Below, piece by piece: positions 1 to 6,390 of a stretch of 13,723 nt of DNA; position 1 is the stretch's first letter; every line of letters begins with the position of its first letter. The translations under genes were made by a program, and so were the position numbers. Location: NCBI GenBank assembly GCA_009782245.1, contig WRKK01000325.1, positions 1-13,723 of the forward strand. Direction: 5' to 3'. The notes under the pieces are model-generated. The model had not been told where the DNA came from, searched no databases, and saw nothing but the letters and a program-made list of their open reading frames with translations. The DNA comes from Defluviitaleaceae bacterium (GTDB lineage Bacteria; Bacillota; Clostridia; Lachnospirales; WQUN01).

Positions 1-100
1 AAAAATTTAGCCTACCCGCCGACAGGTGGGCGGGTCAAGGGGCGCGCTCCTTGCGGGGTGTGGGGCAGCCTGCCCGCCGGCAGGCGGGCGCCCACGGTTT
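1..100 (+). repeat. GC-rich multi-hairpin interspersed repeat, copy 1
   Basis: This is a copy of the family that on the plus strand reads TTAGC, GGGTCAAGG, CCTTGCGGGG, TGTGGGGCAG, CGCCCACGGTTTT. It is interrupted twice by short hairpins. A CCTACCCGCCGACAGG-type hairpin (arms 14-20 and 29-35) sits after TTAGC. A 20-bp CCTGCCCGCCGGCAGGCGGG block (69-88) sits exactly between GGGGCAG and CGCCCACGG, which are contiguous in copy 5. The element starts 7 nt after the stop codon of the oxidoreductase gene. Read on the minus strand it ends in strong stems followed by AGGCTAAATTTTT, so it may also stop transcription of that gene, but this is inference. Confidence 0.8.
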
Positions 101-106
101 TATATT

Positions 107-1081
107 TTAACCCAAATCCGCAGGAAAAACCACCCCTTGCTGCTTGCGGACTTCGTCCATTATCTGTAGCGATTGCATGGATATTTCATTGTACTTTTGG
201 CACGTTTGGGATTTATCCTGGATTACCTTGATAAAGTGGGCTACTTCATAGTACATATTGTTTTTGTGGGTGTCTGCTATTATTTTTTGGGGCGGTTGGT
301 CGGCGGAGTGTAGGCTAAATTCTGTTAGTTGCGAAATTGCGGGAATCGTTAAACTTTGCCGCTCGCCTTGAATAACGCTGGGTGTAACAGCTTGCGTTAT
401 TTTGGAATAGCTTAACTCGGCAAGCATTGTATCGTAAGTTGCCAAAATTAACCCCTGCCCGTCAATGCCATTGTGCAACTTTATGCACGACGATTGTATA
501 TTTTTGGGTACGCCAAACAGGGCAACAAGTAACTGCACACAGTAAACGCCAATATCCAGCAAAGCACCGTTGGATAACTCCAGCTTAAAGGCGTTTTCTA
601 TTATGCCGTCCTTAAAACTGTCGTACCGTGAAGAATACTGATTAAACTGGAACAAAACACGGCGAATTTCCCCCAAATTTTTCAGCTGTTCGGCAATCAT
701 TGTAAAACCTGGCGTAAATAAATGCTTGCTTGCCTCTAGCAAAACAACGTTGCTGGCGGCGGCAACTTGCAACATTTTGGCAAACTCGGCGGCATTAGAT
801 GCAATCGGCTTTTCGCAAAGCACGTGTTTACCCGCTTGCATAAGCAAAATTGCTTGCTCGCAGTGAATATAATTTGGGCTTGCTATGTAAACTGCCGTAA
901 AATCGGCGGCGGCAAACTCGCTAAAATTGGTGTACACTTTAGCAATGTTGTAATTTTTGGCAAACGGTGCGCCGCTCTCCTCGGTGCGCGAATATAGTGC
1001 AACTAACTCGCAATCCGCATAATTAGCGGCATCTATAAACCTTGTTGTTATGTTGCCTGTTCCTATAATTCCAAATTTCAT
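107..1081 (-). CDS. Gfo/Idh/MocA family NAD(P)-dependent oxidoreductase
   Basis: This is a 324-residue cytosolic oxidoreductase of the Gfo/Idh/MocA family, which generally acts on sugars, inositols or related polyols; the substrate cannot be told from sequence. The N-terminal Rossmann fold opens with GIIGTGNI (residues 4-11). The family EKP motif is at residues 90-92 (HVLCEKPIAS) and the C-terminal catalytic-region motif LDIGVY at 175-180, so the protein looks complete and of normal length. The ATG start at 1081 has AGGAG about 10 nt upstream. It is the last gene of the run starting at asnA, 32 nt after yraN, and is probably co-transcribed. It is followed immediately by interspersed repeat copy 1. 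No functional link to the genes upstream is evident. Confidence 0.9.
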   Translation of the reverse strand: MKFGIIGTGNITTRFIDAANYADCELVALYSRTEESGAPFAKNYNIAKVYTNFSEFAAADFTAVYIASPNYIHCEQAILLMQAGKHVLCEKPIASNAAEFAKMLQVAAASNVVLLEASKHLFTPGFTMIAEQLKNLGEIRRVLFQFNQYSSRYDSFKDGIIENAFKLELSNGALLDIGVYCVQLLVALFGVPKNIQSSCIKLHNGIDGQGLILATYDTMLAELSYSKITQAVTPSVIQGERQSLTIPAISQLTEFSLHSADQPPQKIIADTHKNNMYYEVAHFIKVIQDKSQTCQKYNEISMQSLQIMDEVRKQQGVVFPADLG

Positions 1082-1113
1082 TGGTGGTTGCTCCTAACTT
1101 TAATAAATTTGCG

Positions 1114-1542
1114 TTAAAACGCATCTTCTATGTGGTTTACGTACAAAACGCCGTTTAACTCCAAAACTTCAACAACGTCAAAACGCAGGTTGGGTTCGTT
1201 GTTTTTACTACTTTCATTGCTTTCGCTTGCGTTGGCGATAAATTTGTCAATGTAATGCACCGCCGTTTGCTTAATGCGTTGCTGTTTTTGCGGTGTTACC
1301 GCCTCTCGGGGCAAGCCGTAGCCTACGCCGCGCCGATATTTTACCTCTACAAACACAATGTAACTGCCGTCTTGCATGATTAGGTCAATCTCGCCGCCCA
1401 AAATTCTAAAATTGCAATCCAAAAAAACCATGCCCTTGCCGCACAAAAATTTTAACGCTTTATTTTGACCATATTTCCCCAACTGTGCCTTGTTTGGTTT
1501 GTTTGGTTTGTGCGATTTATCCAATTTATCCGCTTTATCCAT
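1114..1542 (-). CDS. yraN: YraN/UPF0102 family endonuclease-like protein
   Basis: A 142-residue protein of the YraN (UPF0102) family, predicted to have a Holliday-junction-resolvase-like nuclease fold; its cellular role is not well established. The nuclease-like motif is clear: GGEIDLI with D53, then VFVEVKYR with E66 and K68. The family core begins at LGKYGQNKALKFL (about residue 21). The ATG at 1542 is preferred. A GTG at 1581 would add 13 residues and increase the overlap with the upstream ylqH-like gene from 8 to 47 nt. Neither start has a good Shine-Dalgarno sequence, so the start is uncertain. Residues 1-20 are an odd Lys/Asp/Asn/Pro-rich tail (DKADKLDKSHKPNKPNK) made of 9-nt repeat units. 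The neighbourhood rnhB-ylqG-ylqH-yraN is typical of Firmicutes. Confidence 0.88.
   Translation of the reverse strand: MDKADKLDKSHKPNKPNKAQLGKYGQNKALKFLCGKGMVFLDCNFRILGGEIDLIMQDGSYIVFVEVKYRRGVGYGLPREAVTPQKQQRIKQTAVHYIDKFIANASESNESSKNNEPNLRFDVVEVLELNGVLYVNHIEDAF
1490..1542 (-). repeat. In-frame 9-nt repeat tract in yraN
   Basis: Degenerate 9-nt units (TTTGTTTGG and TTTATCCAN-type on the plus strand) encode the Lys-rich N-terminal tail with KPN KPN and DKx DKx triplets. The tract lies outside the conserved YraN core. Confidence 0.65.
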
Positions 1543-1852
1543 GTTTTTCGGACTTTTCGCGGCGGGCACTTTTGCCAGCACTTTTATCTAGTTCGCTGAT
1601 AAAAATCAGCACCTGTGCCACCACATCATACAAATCGGGCGGAATATGCTCGCCGAGGTCTAGTTTGGTTAGTTCGTTTACTAGTTCCGCATCTTGGTAA
1701 ACGTTTATTTCGGCATCTTTGGCACGTTCTAAAATTTTTTCGGCTATTGTTCCAACGCCTTTTGCCATAACTTTTGGCGCTAGTTCGTCGGGGTTGTATT
1801 GCAGGGCGACCGCTTTTTGGCGGGGTTTTGCGTTTTTATTTTTTGTGTCCAT
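1535..1852 (-). CDS. ylqH: FlhB C-terminal-domain homologue (FlhX/YlqH type)
   Basis: A 105-residue soluble protein matching only the cytoplasmic C-terminal domain of FlhB/YscU-type type III export switch proteins. Diagnostic stretches are AVALQYNPDE (14-23), APKVMAKG (25-32), VYQDAELVNEL (51-61) and IPPDLYDVVAQVLIFI (70-85). The four membrane helices of FlhB are absent, as is the autocleaving NPTH motif; the protein begins where the post-cleavage AVAL segment would align, which is the pattern of the stand-alone FlhX/YlqH group. It starts 3 nt after the YlqG/FliK-like gene (ATG 1852, with GAGGG upstream inside the end of that gene) and overlaps yraN by 8 nt. The function of stand-alone FlhX proteins is unclear; some can replace the FlhB C-terminal domain. 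No other flagellar gene is in the window. Confidence 0.85.
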   Translation of the reverse strand: MDTKNKNAKPRQKAVALQYNPDELAPKVMAKGVGTIAEKILERAKDAEINVYQDAELVNELTKLDLGEHIPPDLYDVVAQVLIFISELDKSAGKSARREKSEKHG

Positions 1853-1855
1853 AAT

Positions 1856-3082
1856 TCACACCCTCATATCAAAAGTATAACGCTTGTTACTAAAATTTTC
1901 CGCATTATTGGCGGCTGTGGAGTTTGGCGGTTGTGTTAGCACGGTTGTGCGAGCGGTTTGCTGGTAGGTTACGTTTGTTACCGAAAGCCCCGTTTTTGCG
2001 AGCACGGCGTTAAGCTGGCTAATTTTGGCTTTAACTAGCTTTTCAACGGCCTCGTTGGCACAGCTGAAATTTAGCGTAAGATTGCGGTTATTTTGGTTTG
2101 CCAAAACTTCAATTCTGCCAATATTTTGGGTATCTGCCGCAATTACGGCGGTCTGCGAGCCGTTTTGCGGGGTTTTTTGCGGATTTTTATACACAAATAA
2201 TTCCCCATGCCCAGGCTGCTTTTTGAACGTGAACGGAATTTGATAATAAGACACCTGTTTGGGCTGTTGCTCCAAAGATGCCATAAAAGCGAGGTTTTGC
2301 AATATTTGCACGGGCGTTTTGGGGTTTGTTATAAGGTTCTTGTAAAACTGCTGTAATTGCGGCGTTTGCAAGTTGTTTGCCTGGGATATTTTCGCCAAAT
2401 CCAATAATTCTGCCCCTAATTCTGCCCCTGCATTTTGGGAATTTTGCAATAAAGCAGTCAAATGCTGGGTTGGCTCTAAAATTGCGTTTAGCGTTTTAAC
2501 GCTGGCGGCGTTTTCTGGAAAGCCCGCTTGCACTAAAAATAGTGCCTTTTGCAAGGCGTAATTTTCGGGGTTTTCGGGGTTATTGTTGTTAATATTAGCG
2601 GCACTTGGCGTGTGGCTAGTTTGGTTTTGAAAATAAAGTGTTTTTTGCAAAGTGGGCTCATCTAGCGGCATATTTTGGGCTAAAATTGCACGGCCAATAT
2701 CCATGTTTTGGTCGGCGGCGGTTATGCCAGCTGTTTGCAAAACTTCTTTTACTAGCTTATCTTGGCTATGTTGCGGCGAACTTCGCAGCATTTCCAGTTG
2801 AATCAAGCCGTCCAAATTATTCACTTTAACCAAAAAGTAGCTTTCTTCGCCAATGCGAGCATCGGGCAAAACTCGGGTTTTGGCGGTAAAACTGGTTTCG
2901 TCGCTTAGTTTAATGGTAATTTTGCCAGGCTGAATATCCAAAATTAACGCCTTAAAGCGTGTGCCAGGCGGAAACGCATAAAAATTATTGGTATTATAAG
3001 CAAAACCGCCAGTTTGCGAAGTACCTGCCGATTGTAGGCTTGTTGTTGCAGTTCGTGCAGAACTTGTGGAACTTGTTTTCAT
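1856..3082 (-). CDS. ylqG: FliK/hook-length-control-like protein (YlqG-like)
   Basis: A 408-residue protein resembling flagellar hook-length control proteins. An N-terminal beta-rich segment (RFKALILDIQPGKITIKL, about residues 42-59) is followed by a long Gln/Asn/Ala-rich helical middle. The C-terminal Flg_hook-like domain has GELFVYKN, then IGRIEVLANQNNRNLTLNF, LSQ-type helices and the ending YTFDMRV, a typical end for this group. ATG 3082 is chosen: its ATGA overlaps the rnhB stop and AGAGG lies 7 nt upstream. A GTG 6 nt earlier is possible but less likely. Residues 1-26 are a low-complexity Ser/Thr tail, and NNNPENPEN near residue 165 comes from a 9-nt duplication. The place between rnhB and a ylqH-like gene matches B. 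subtilis ylqG. Its role, flagellar or not, cannot be decided here. Confidence 0.8.
   Translation of the reverse strand: MKTSSTSSARTATTSLQSAGTSQTGGFAYNTNNFYAFPPGTRFKALILDIQPGKITIKLSDETSFTAKTRVLPDARIGEESYFLVKVNNLDGLIQLEMLRSSPQHSQDKLVKEVLQTAGITAADQNMDIGRAILAQNMPLDEPTLQKTLYFQNQTSHTPSAANINNNNPENPENYALQKALFLVQAGFPENAASVKTLNAILEPTQHLTALLQNSQNAGAELGAELLDLAKISQANNLQTPQLQQFYKNLITNPKTPVQILQNLAFMASLEQQPKQVSYYQIPFTFKKQPGHGELFVYKNPQKTPQNGSQTAVIAADTQNIGRIEVLANQNNRNLTLNFSCANEAVEKLVKAKISQLNAVLAKTGLSVTNVTYQQTARTTVLTQPPNSTAANNAENFSNKRYTFDMRV
2562..2590 (-). repeat. In-frame 9-nt repeat (PEN PEN) in the FliK-like gene
   Basis: Two 9-nt TTTTCGGGG-type units on the plus strand encode PENPEN beside an Asn run. This is in the variable middle part of the protein. 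Confidence 0.6.
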
Positions 3083-3744
3083 TGGCACACCTCTTTTGTT
3101 GTGTCTTTTGTGTCTTTTGTGTCTGCTGTATTTTTTATATCCGCTATATTCGTTAAAAATGTTTGCCGATGTAGCGGACAGCAGCCATGTTGCCGTATTG
3201 CCGCCGTATGTTTAGCTGTTCCGTAGCCTTTATTGCTGGCGAAACCGTATTGCGGGTATTTTTCGTGCAATTTGCACATATAGTCATCTCGGGCTGTTTT
3301 GGCTAAAATGCTGGCGGCGGCGATCGAATGGCTGGCTGTATCGCCCTTTTTTATAAATTTATGCGGGATATTGGGCTGCCACGCCCCTTTTACGCCATCT
3401 ATCAAAACAAAATGCGGCGGATTTTTTAGCCCTGCCAACGCCATATACATCGCTTTATACGTGGCTTGCAAAATATTAATTTTATCCACCGTACTTTCTG
3501 CCACCCATGCTATGCAGTAATCTACTGCAATTTTCTTTATTTCAGATGCCAACTGTTCACGTTTTTTGGCAGAAATCGCCTTAGAATCATTAACGCCGAC
3601 AATTTGCACATTAGGCGGCAAAACCACAGCACAAGCCACAACTGGCCCCGCCAACGAACCCCTGCCAACTTCGTCTATACCCGCTATATCCGCAATCCCC
3701 AACGAATAAAAATCTCGTTCATAATCCAACGGTGCTGTTTTCAT
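3079..3744 (-). CDS. rnhB: Ribonuclease HII
   Basis: A 221-residue cytosolic ribonuclease HII, which cleaves RNA in RNA-DNA hybrids and excises misincorporated ribonucleotides. The catalytic acidic set is visible: D24 and E25 in GIDEVGRG, D116 in VLIDGV and D153 in ARDDYM. GYGTAKH and the conserved helix ASHSIAAASILAK are also present. ATG 3744 is chosen because AAGGTGG lies 5 nt upstream; a GTG at 3753 would fall inside that site. The gene follows asnA by 29 nt, and its TGA overlaps the ATG of the FliK-like gene (ATGA). The C-terminus carries an extra tail (KNTADTKDTKDTTKE) made of 9-nt DNA repeats. The same bases hold the region just upstream of the next gene's ribosome binding site. Confidence 0.96.
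   Translation of the reverse strand: MKTAPLDYERDFYSLGIADIAGIDEVGRGSLAGPVVACAVVLPPNVQIVGVNDSKAISAKKREQLASEIKKIAVDYCIAWVAESTVDKINILQATYKAMYMALAGLKNPPHFVLIDGVKGAWQPNIPHKFIKKGDTASHSIAAASILAKTARDDYMCKLHEKYPQYGFASNKGYGTAKHTAAIRQHGCCPLHRQTFLTNIADIKNTADTKDTKDTTKEVCQ
3093..3135 (-). repeat. 9-nt tandem repeats at the 3' end of rnhB
   Basis: TGTCTTTTG units repeat nearly perfectly on the plus strand (most regular at 3102-3124) and encode the KDT/KNT triplets of the RNase HII tail. They end at the Shine-Dalgarno sequence of the next gene, so changes in copy number would alter the tail without moving that site relative to its start. Confidence 0.75.
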
Positions 3745-3773
3745 TTTAACCACCTTTCTAAAAATTCACGGTC

Positions 3774-4781
3774 TTACAGCAGCTGTATCCCTTTCTGCTG
3801 GCAGATTTGCTTGGTTTTATCGTCCCATAAGCCCGCTTGCACTTGCCCTATGTGGACTTTATTCAAAAAATACATACATAAGCGGCTTTGCCCTATTCCG
3901 CCGCCGATGGTTGCGGGTAGCTTGTCCGCTAATAGTTTTTTGTGATAGTTTAGCGTTAATCGGTCGGTTGCGTTTTTGGCTTGCAGTTGGGCAAGTAGTG
4001 CCTTTTTGTCAACCCTAATTCCCATGGAACTTAATTCTAGCGGCATATTAAGTTGGTCAAACCAAAAAAGTATATCGCCGTTTAGTTGCCAATCGTCATA
4101 ATCGGGTGCGCGCAGGTCGTGCGGAGTGCCGCTGTTAAGGTCGCCGCCAATTCCCGTTACAAATACGGCTTTGTGTTGCTTGGTAATAGCGTGTTCTCGT
4201 TGCTTGGGCGTTAAAGTTGGGTAGCGGTTTTCTAGTTCTTGGCTAGATATAAAAGTAATGTTTTCGGGCAAAGTGGCGGGTAGCCACGGATAACGCCGCA
4301 CAGCCAAATCTTGTATACGTTTGAACGATTCATAAATTTTGCAAACTATCTCTTGTAAAAAACTGATATTGCGGTCTTTTTCGGCTATGATAAGTTCCCA
4401 ATCCCATTGATCCACGTAAATTGAGTGAGTGTTATCCAGTTCTTCGTCTTTGCGAATGGCGTTCATATCGGTGTAAATGCCCTCGCCCACTAGCAACTGG
4501 TATTCCGCTAACGCTTGCCGTTTCCATTTTGCCAATGAATGAACAACCTCCACCGTTTTTTGGGGAATTTCTTTAGAATTAAATTGCACAGCTTGCTCGC
4601 AGCCGTTTAAGTTGTCGTTTAAGCCCGTATCAGCAGTAACAAACAAGGGTGCAGTAACCCGCATTAAATGCAACTCGGACGACAAAAAGGCCTCAAAGCT
4701 GTCTTTCAGCAGCTTTATCGCTATTTGCGTTTCCTTTAACGTCATGTAATTGTTGTAATCGTTTGCTTCAAAAAAAGTCAT
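3774..4781 (-). CDS. asnA: Aspartate-ammonia ligase (AsnA)
   Basis: A 335-residue AsnA, the ammonia-dependent asparagine synthetase that makes asparagine from aspartate, NH4+ and ATP; its fold is related to class II aminoacyl-tRNA synthetases. Family motifs run throughout: LNDNLNGCEQAVQF (54-67), VVHSLAKWKRQAL (79-91), IYVDQWDWE (121-129), HDLRAPDYDDW (221-231), LNGDILFW (233-240), ELSSMGIRVD (249-258), and the C-terminal GGGIGQSRL with HIGQVQAGLWD. Length is close to the roughly 330 residues of E. coli AsnA. ATG 4781 has AGAGGT 7 nt upstream. It is the first gene of the run down to 107; the upstream 150 bp are repeat copy 2 and no clear promoter was seen there. Confidence 0.97.
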   Translation of the reverse strand: MTFFEANDYNNYMTLKETQIAIKLLKDSFEAFLSSELHLMRVTAPLFVTADTGLNDNLNGCEQAVQFNSKEIPQKTVEVVHSLAKWKRQALAEYQLLVGEGIYTDMNAIRKDEELDNTHSIYVDQWDWELIIAEKDRNISFLQEIVCKIYESFKRIQDLAVRRYPWLPATLPENITFISSQELENRYPTLTPKQREHAITKQHKAVFVTGIGGDLNSGTPHDLRAPDYDDWQLNGDILFWFDQLNMPLELSSMGIRVDKKALLAQLQAKNATDRLTLNYHKKLLADKLPATIGGGIGQSRLCMYFLNKVHIGQVQAGLWDDKTKQICQQKGIQLL

Positions 4782-4807
4782 ATTTTTTACCTCTAAAATT
4801 TTTAAGA

Positions 4808-4925
4808 AATTTAGCGGGTCACCTGCCCGCCGGCAGGCGGGAGGGGCGCGCTCCCACCTGCGTACACTTTTATTGAACCATTGGGGATTAGACGGACGGG
4901 CGGGAGCCCCACGGTTTTGAAGTTG
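4808..4925 (+). repeat. GC-rich multi-hairpin interspersed repeat, copy 2, doubly interrupted
   Basis: The family backbone (TTAGCGGGTCA ... AGGGGCGCGCTCC ... CCCCACGGTTTTGAAGTTG) is split by two other repeat types. The 20-bp hairpin block CCTGCCCGCCGGCAGGCGGG sits at 4822-4841. From 4856 to 4902 there is a half copy of the 105-bp inverted-repeat element. The CCACGGTTTTGAAGTTG edge ends 5 nt from the stop codon of the first RCC1-type gene. The stretch fills the gap between that gene and asnA. Confidence 0.82.
4856..4902 (+). repeat. Half copy of the 105-bp inverted-repeat element
   Basis: These 47 bases match the reverse complement of 12135-12181 at 43 of 47 positions by eye, starting with the terminal ACCTGCGTACACTT. 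The match stops at the hairpin centre, after which the sequence returns to repeat family 1. It is a truncated or recombined copy. Confidence 0.8.
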
Positions 4926-4929
4926 CCGC

Positions 4930-6387
4930 CTACTTCAACCGCCAGTTTGCAACTCTGCATTGCCCACGATTCATTGCCTTGTTGGGGTGCAGCATTGTGG
5001 CGGCGACTGTGCCGTCGCTGCGTACGCCTAGTAGGTGAAAGCGGCCAGCGGCTATGGTTTCCATGTCTTGCCATGTATCGGGGTTGGCCTCTATGCCAGA
5101 GACACGCCAATAATAGGCGAGAATCCGCACAGTACCGTTGTTGAAGCGCCCTGCAAAATAATCTGGGCCAGCGGAGATTTCTTTAACATCGTGCCATTTG
5201 ACAATGTTGGCAAGCAAGGTTGTATCATCGCCCAAAACGTCAAGTCTGCCATTTTTTAGCAACACCAACGCTCGCCCAGGCGACGGATTCGCAATATCCA
5301 AAACATCGGCAAGATGCCCAACATAAGCGTTTGCGTTTTTTGTTTTACCTGCGAACAGCACAGTATAATCGCGCCTTATTGCGAATGTGCATAAATAACC
5401 CGCTACAATGTGGATAACGTTTGTCCAATGCTGAACATCGCACTCGCCGTTGCGGTTTTGCCCCGTTGCTACCAATGTGCCGTCGCTTTTTAGCCCAACC
5501 GTGTGCCTAGCACCAACCGAGATATTTACAATGTTTCGCCAATATTTAACGTTGCATTGCCCGTACTCGTTGCGACCGCTTGCCAAAACTCTGCCGTCTT
5601 TTCGCAAACCTACGCTAAAAAACGGGCCAGCACAAACCGCCGCCATATCGTTCCAGCCGATAACGTTGCATTGCCCGTCTTGATTAGGGCCAACCGCTAT
5701 TGCATCGCCGTTTGCCATAATTGCAATAGAGTGCATATCTGCCGAGATTCTGCTGGATAACGGCAAAACAAGTCCGTTTTTCGCCTTATTGCTACCATGC
5801 GGGGAAATTGGCACACTTTGCGGTTTTATCGGGCTTTTTGTGATTTTAACGGACTTACCAATTTTTGCAATTTCGCCGATTTTGTCATTTTCGCTGTTTT
5901 CGTAATTTTTGGGCTTTTCGGGCTTTTCGGATTTATCGGATTTTTCGGGCTTTTCGGGCTTTTCGGGTCTCTCCAATCGGTACGGGTTTTCGTAGCCAGA
6001 AATAAGTTGTGCTATATCCTTAGTTTCTGGGATTGGCGGCGGCACGATGGGCGGCTCTACTATAAGCGAGTTTAGGCGTTTGAAATCGGATAGCCCAAGC
6101 AGTTCGGAGAACAAATCCACAACCCAGTTAGCAACAGCCATACTTTCGGAATATGCCGACATATAATTTTGCACCAGCCGCGCATACACGCTAGGGTAGG
6201 CATGGGCGGCGTATTTTAGCTGAAAATAGCCGTTCAGTTCTAAAAATTGGGCTACGTGCTTGCGTTCGGCTTTTAGGCTTGGTGCTAAATCGTGCATTAG
6301 GTTCTTGGTTTTTTGTTGGTTGTAAAAAATCATATCGCCATACCGAGCCTTTATTTCAAATAAAATGTCCAGTATTCTGTTATCCAT
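4930..6387 (-). CDS. RCC1-type seven-repeat propeller protein with helical N-terminal domain (paralogue A)
   Basis: A 485-residue protein with no signal peptide or membrane segment. Residues 1-100 form a predicted helical domain shared with the next gene upstream (ILDILFEIK, LMHDLAPSLKAERK, ANWVVDLFSELLG). Residues 132-170 are a charged low-complexity linker of PEK/SEK triplets. Residues from about 214 to the end hold seven RCC1-like repeats; the clearest read HTVGLKSDGTLVATGQNRNGECDV followed by W and a G-containing turn. Seven repeats fit one closed propeller. RCC1 propellers usually bind proteins, and no enzymatic motif is visible, so the function is unknown. ATG 6387 begins 3 nt after the paralogous gene ends, with AAGGA about 11 nt upstream. 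The 3' end meets interspersed repeat copy 2. Confidence 0.82.
   Translation of the reverse strand: MDNRILDILFEIKARYGDMIFYNQQKTKNLMHDLAPSLKAERKHVAQFLELNGYFQLKYAAHAYPSVYARLVQNYMSAYSESMAVANWVVDLFSELLGLSDFKRLNSLIVEPPIVPPPIPETKDIAQLISGYENPYRLERPEKPEKPEKSDKSEKPEKPKNYENSENDKIGEIAKIGKSVKITKSPIKPQSVPISPHGSNKAKNGLVLPLSSRISADMHSIAIMANGDAIAVGPNQDGQCNVIGWNDMAAVCAGPFFSVGLRKDGRVLASGRNEYGQCNVKYWRNIVNISVGARHTVGLKSDGTLVATGQNRNGECDVQHWTNVIHIVAGYLCTFAIRRDYTVLFAGKTKNANAYVGHLADVLDIANPSPGRALVLLKNGRLDVLGDDTTLLANIVKWHDVKEISAGPDYFAGRFNNGTVRILAYYWRVSGIEANPDTWQDMETIAAGRFHLLGVRSDGTVAATMLHPNKAMNRGQCRVANWRLK
5878..5994 (-). repeat. In-frame 9-nt repeat tract (PEK/SEK) in RCC1 paralogue A
   Basis: CTTTTCGGG-type 9-nt units on the plus strand, most regular at 5912-5967, encode PEK, SDK, SEK, PEK, PKN triplets. 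They form the linker between the helical domain and the propeller. Paralogue B has no such tract. Confidence 0.78.
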
Positions 6388-6390
6388 TGG

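Noticed and set aside
3466..3945. Plus-strand open frame of 159 codons
   Set aside because: It lies antisense over the clear rnhB and asnA genes, is Cys/His/Arg-rich and matches no family.
4811..5144. Open frames on both strands over repeat copy 2 and the end of RCC1 gene A
   Set aside because: They translate GC-rich repeats and an overlapping real gene in other frames; composition is Arg/Pro-rich and there is no ribosome binding site or family resemblance.
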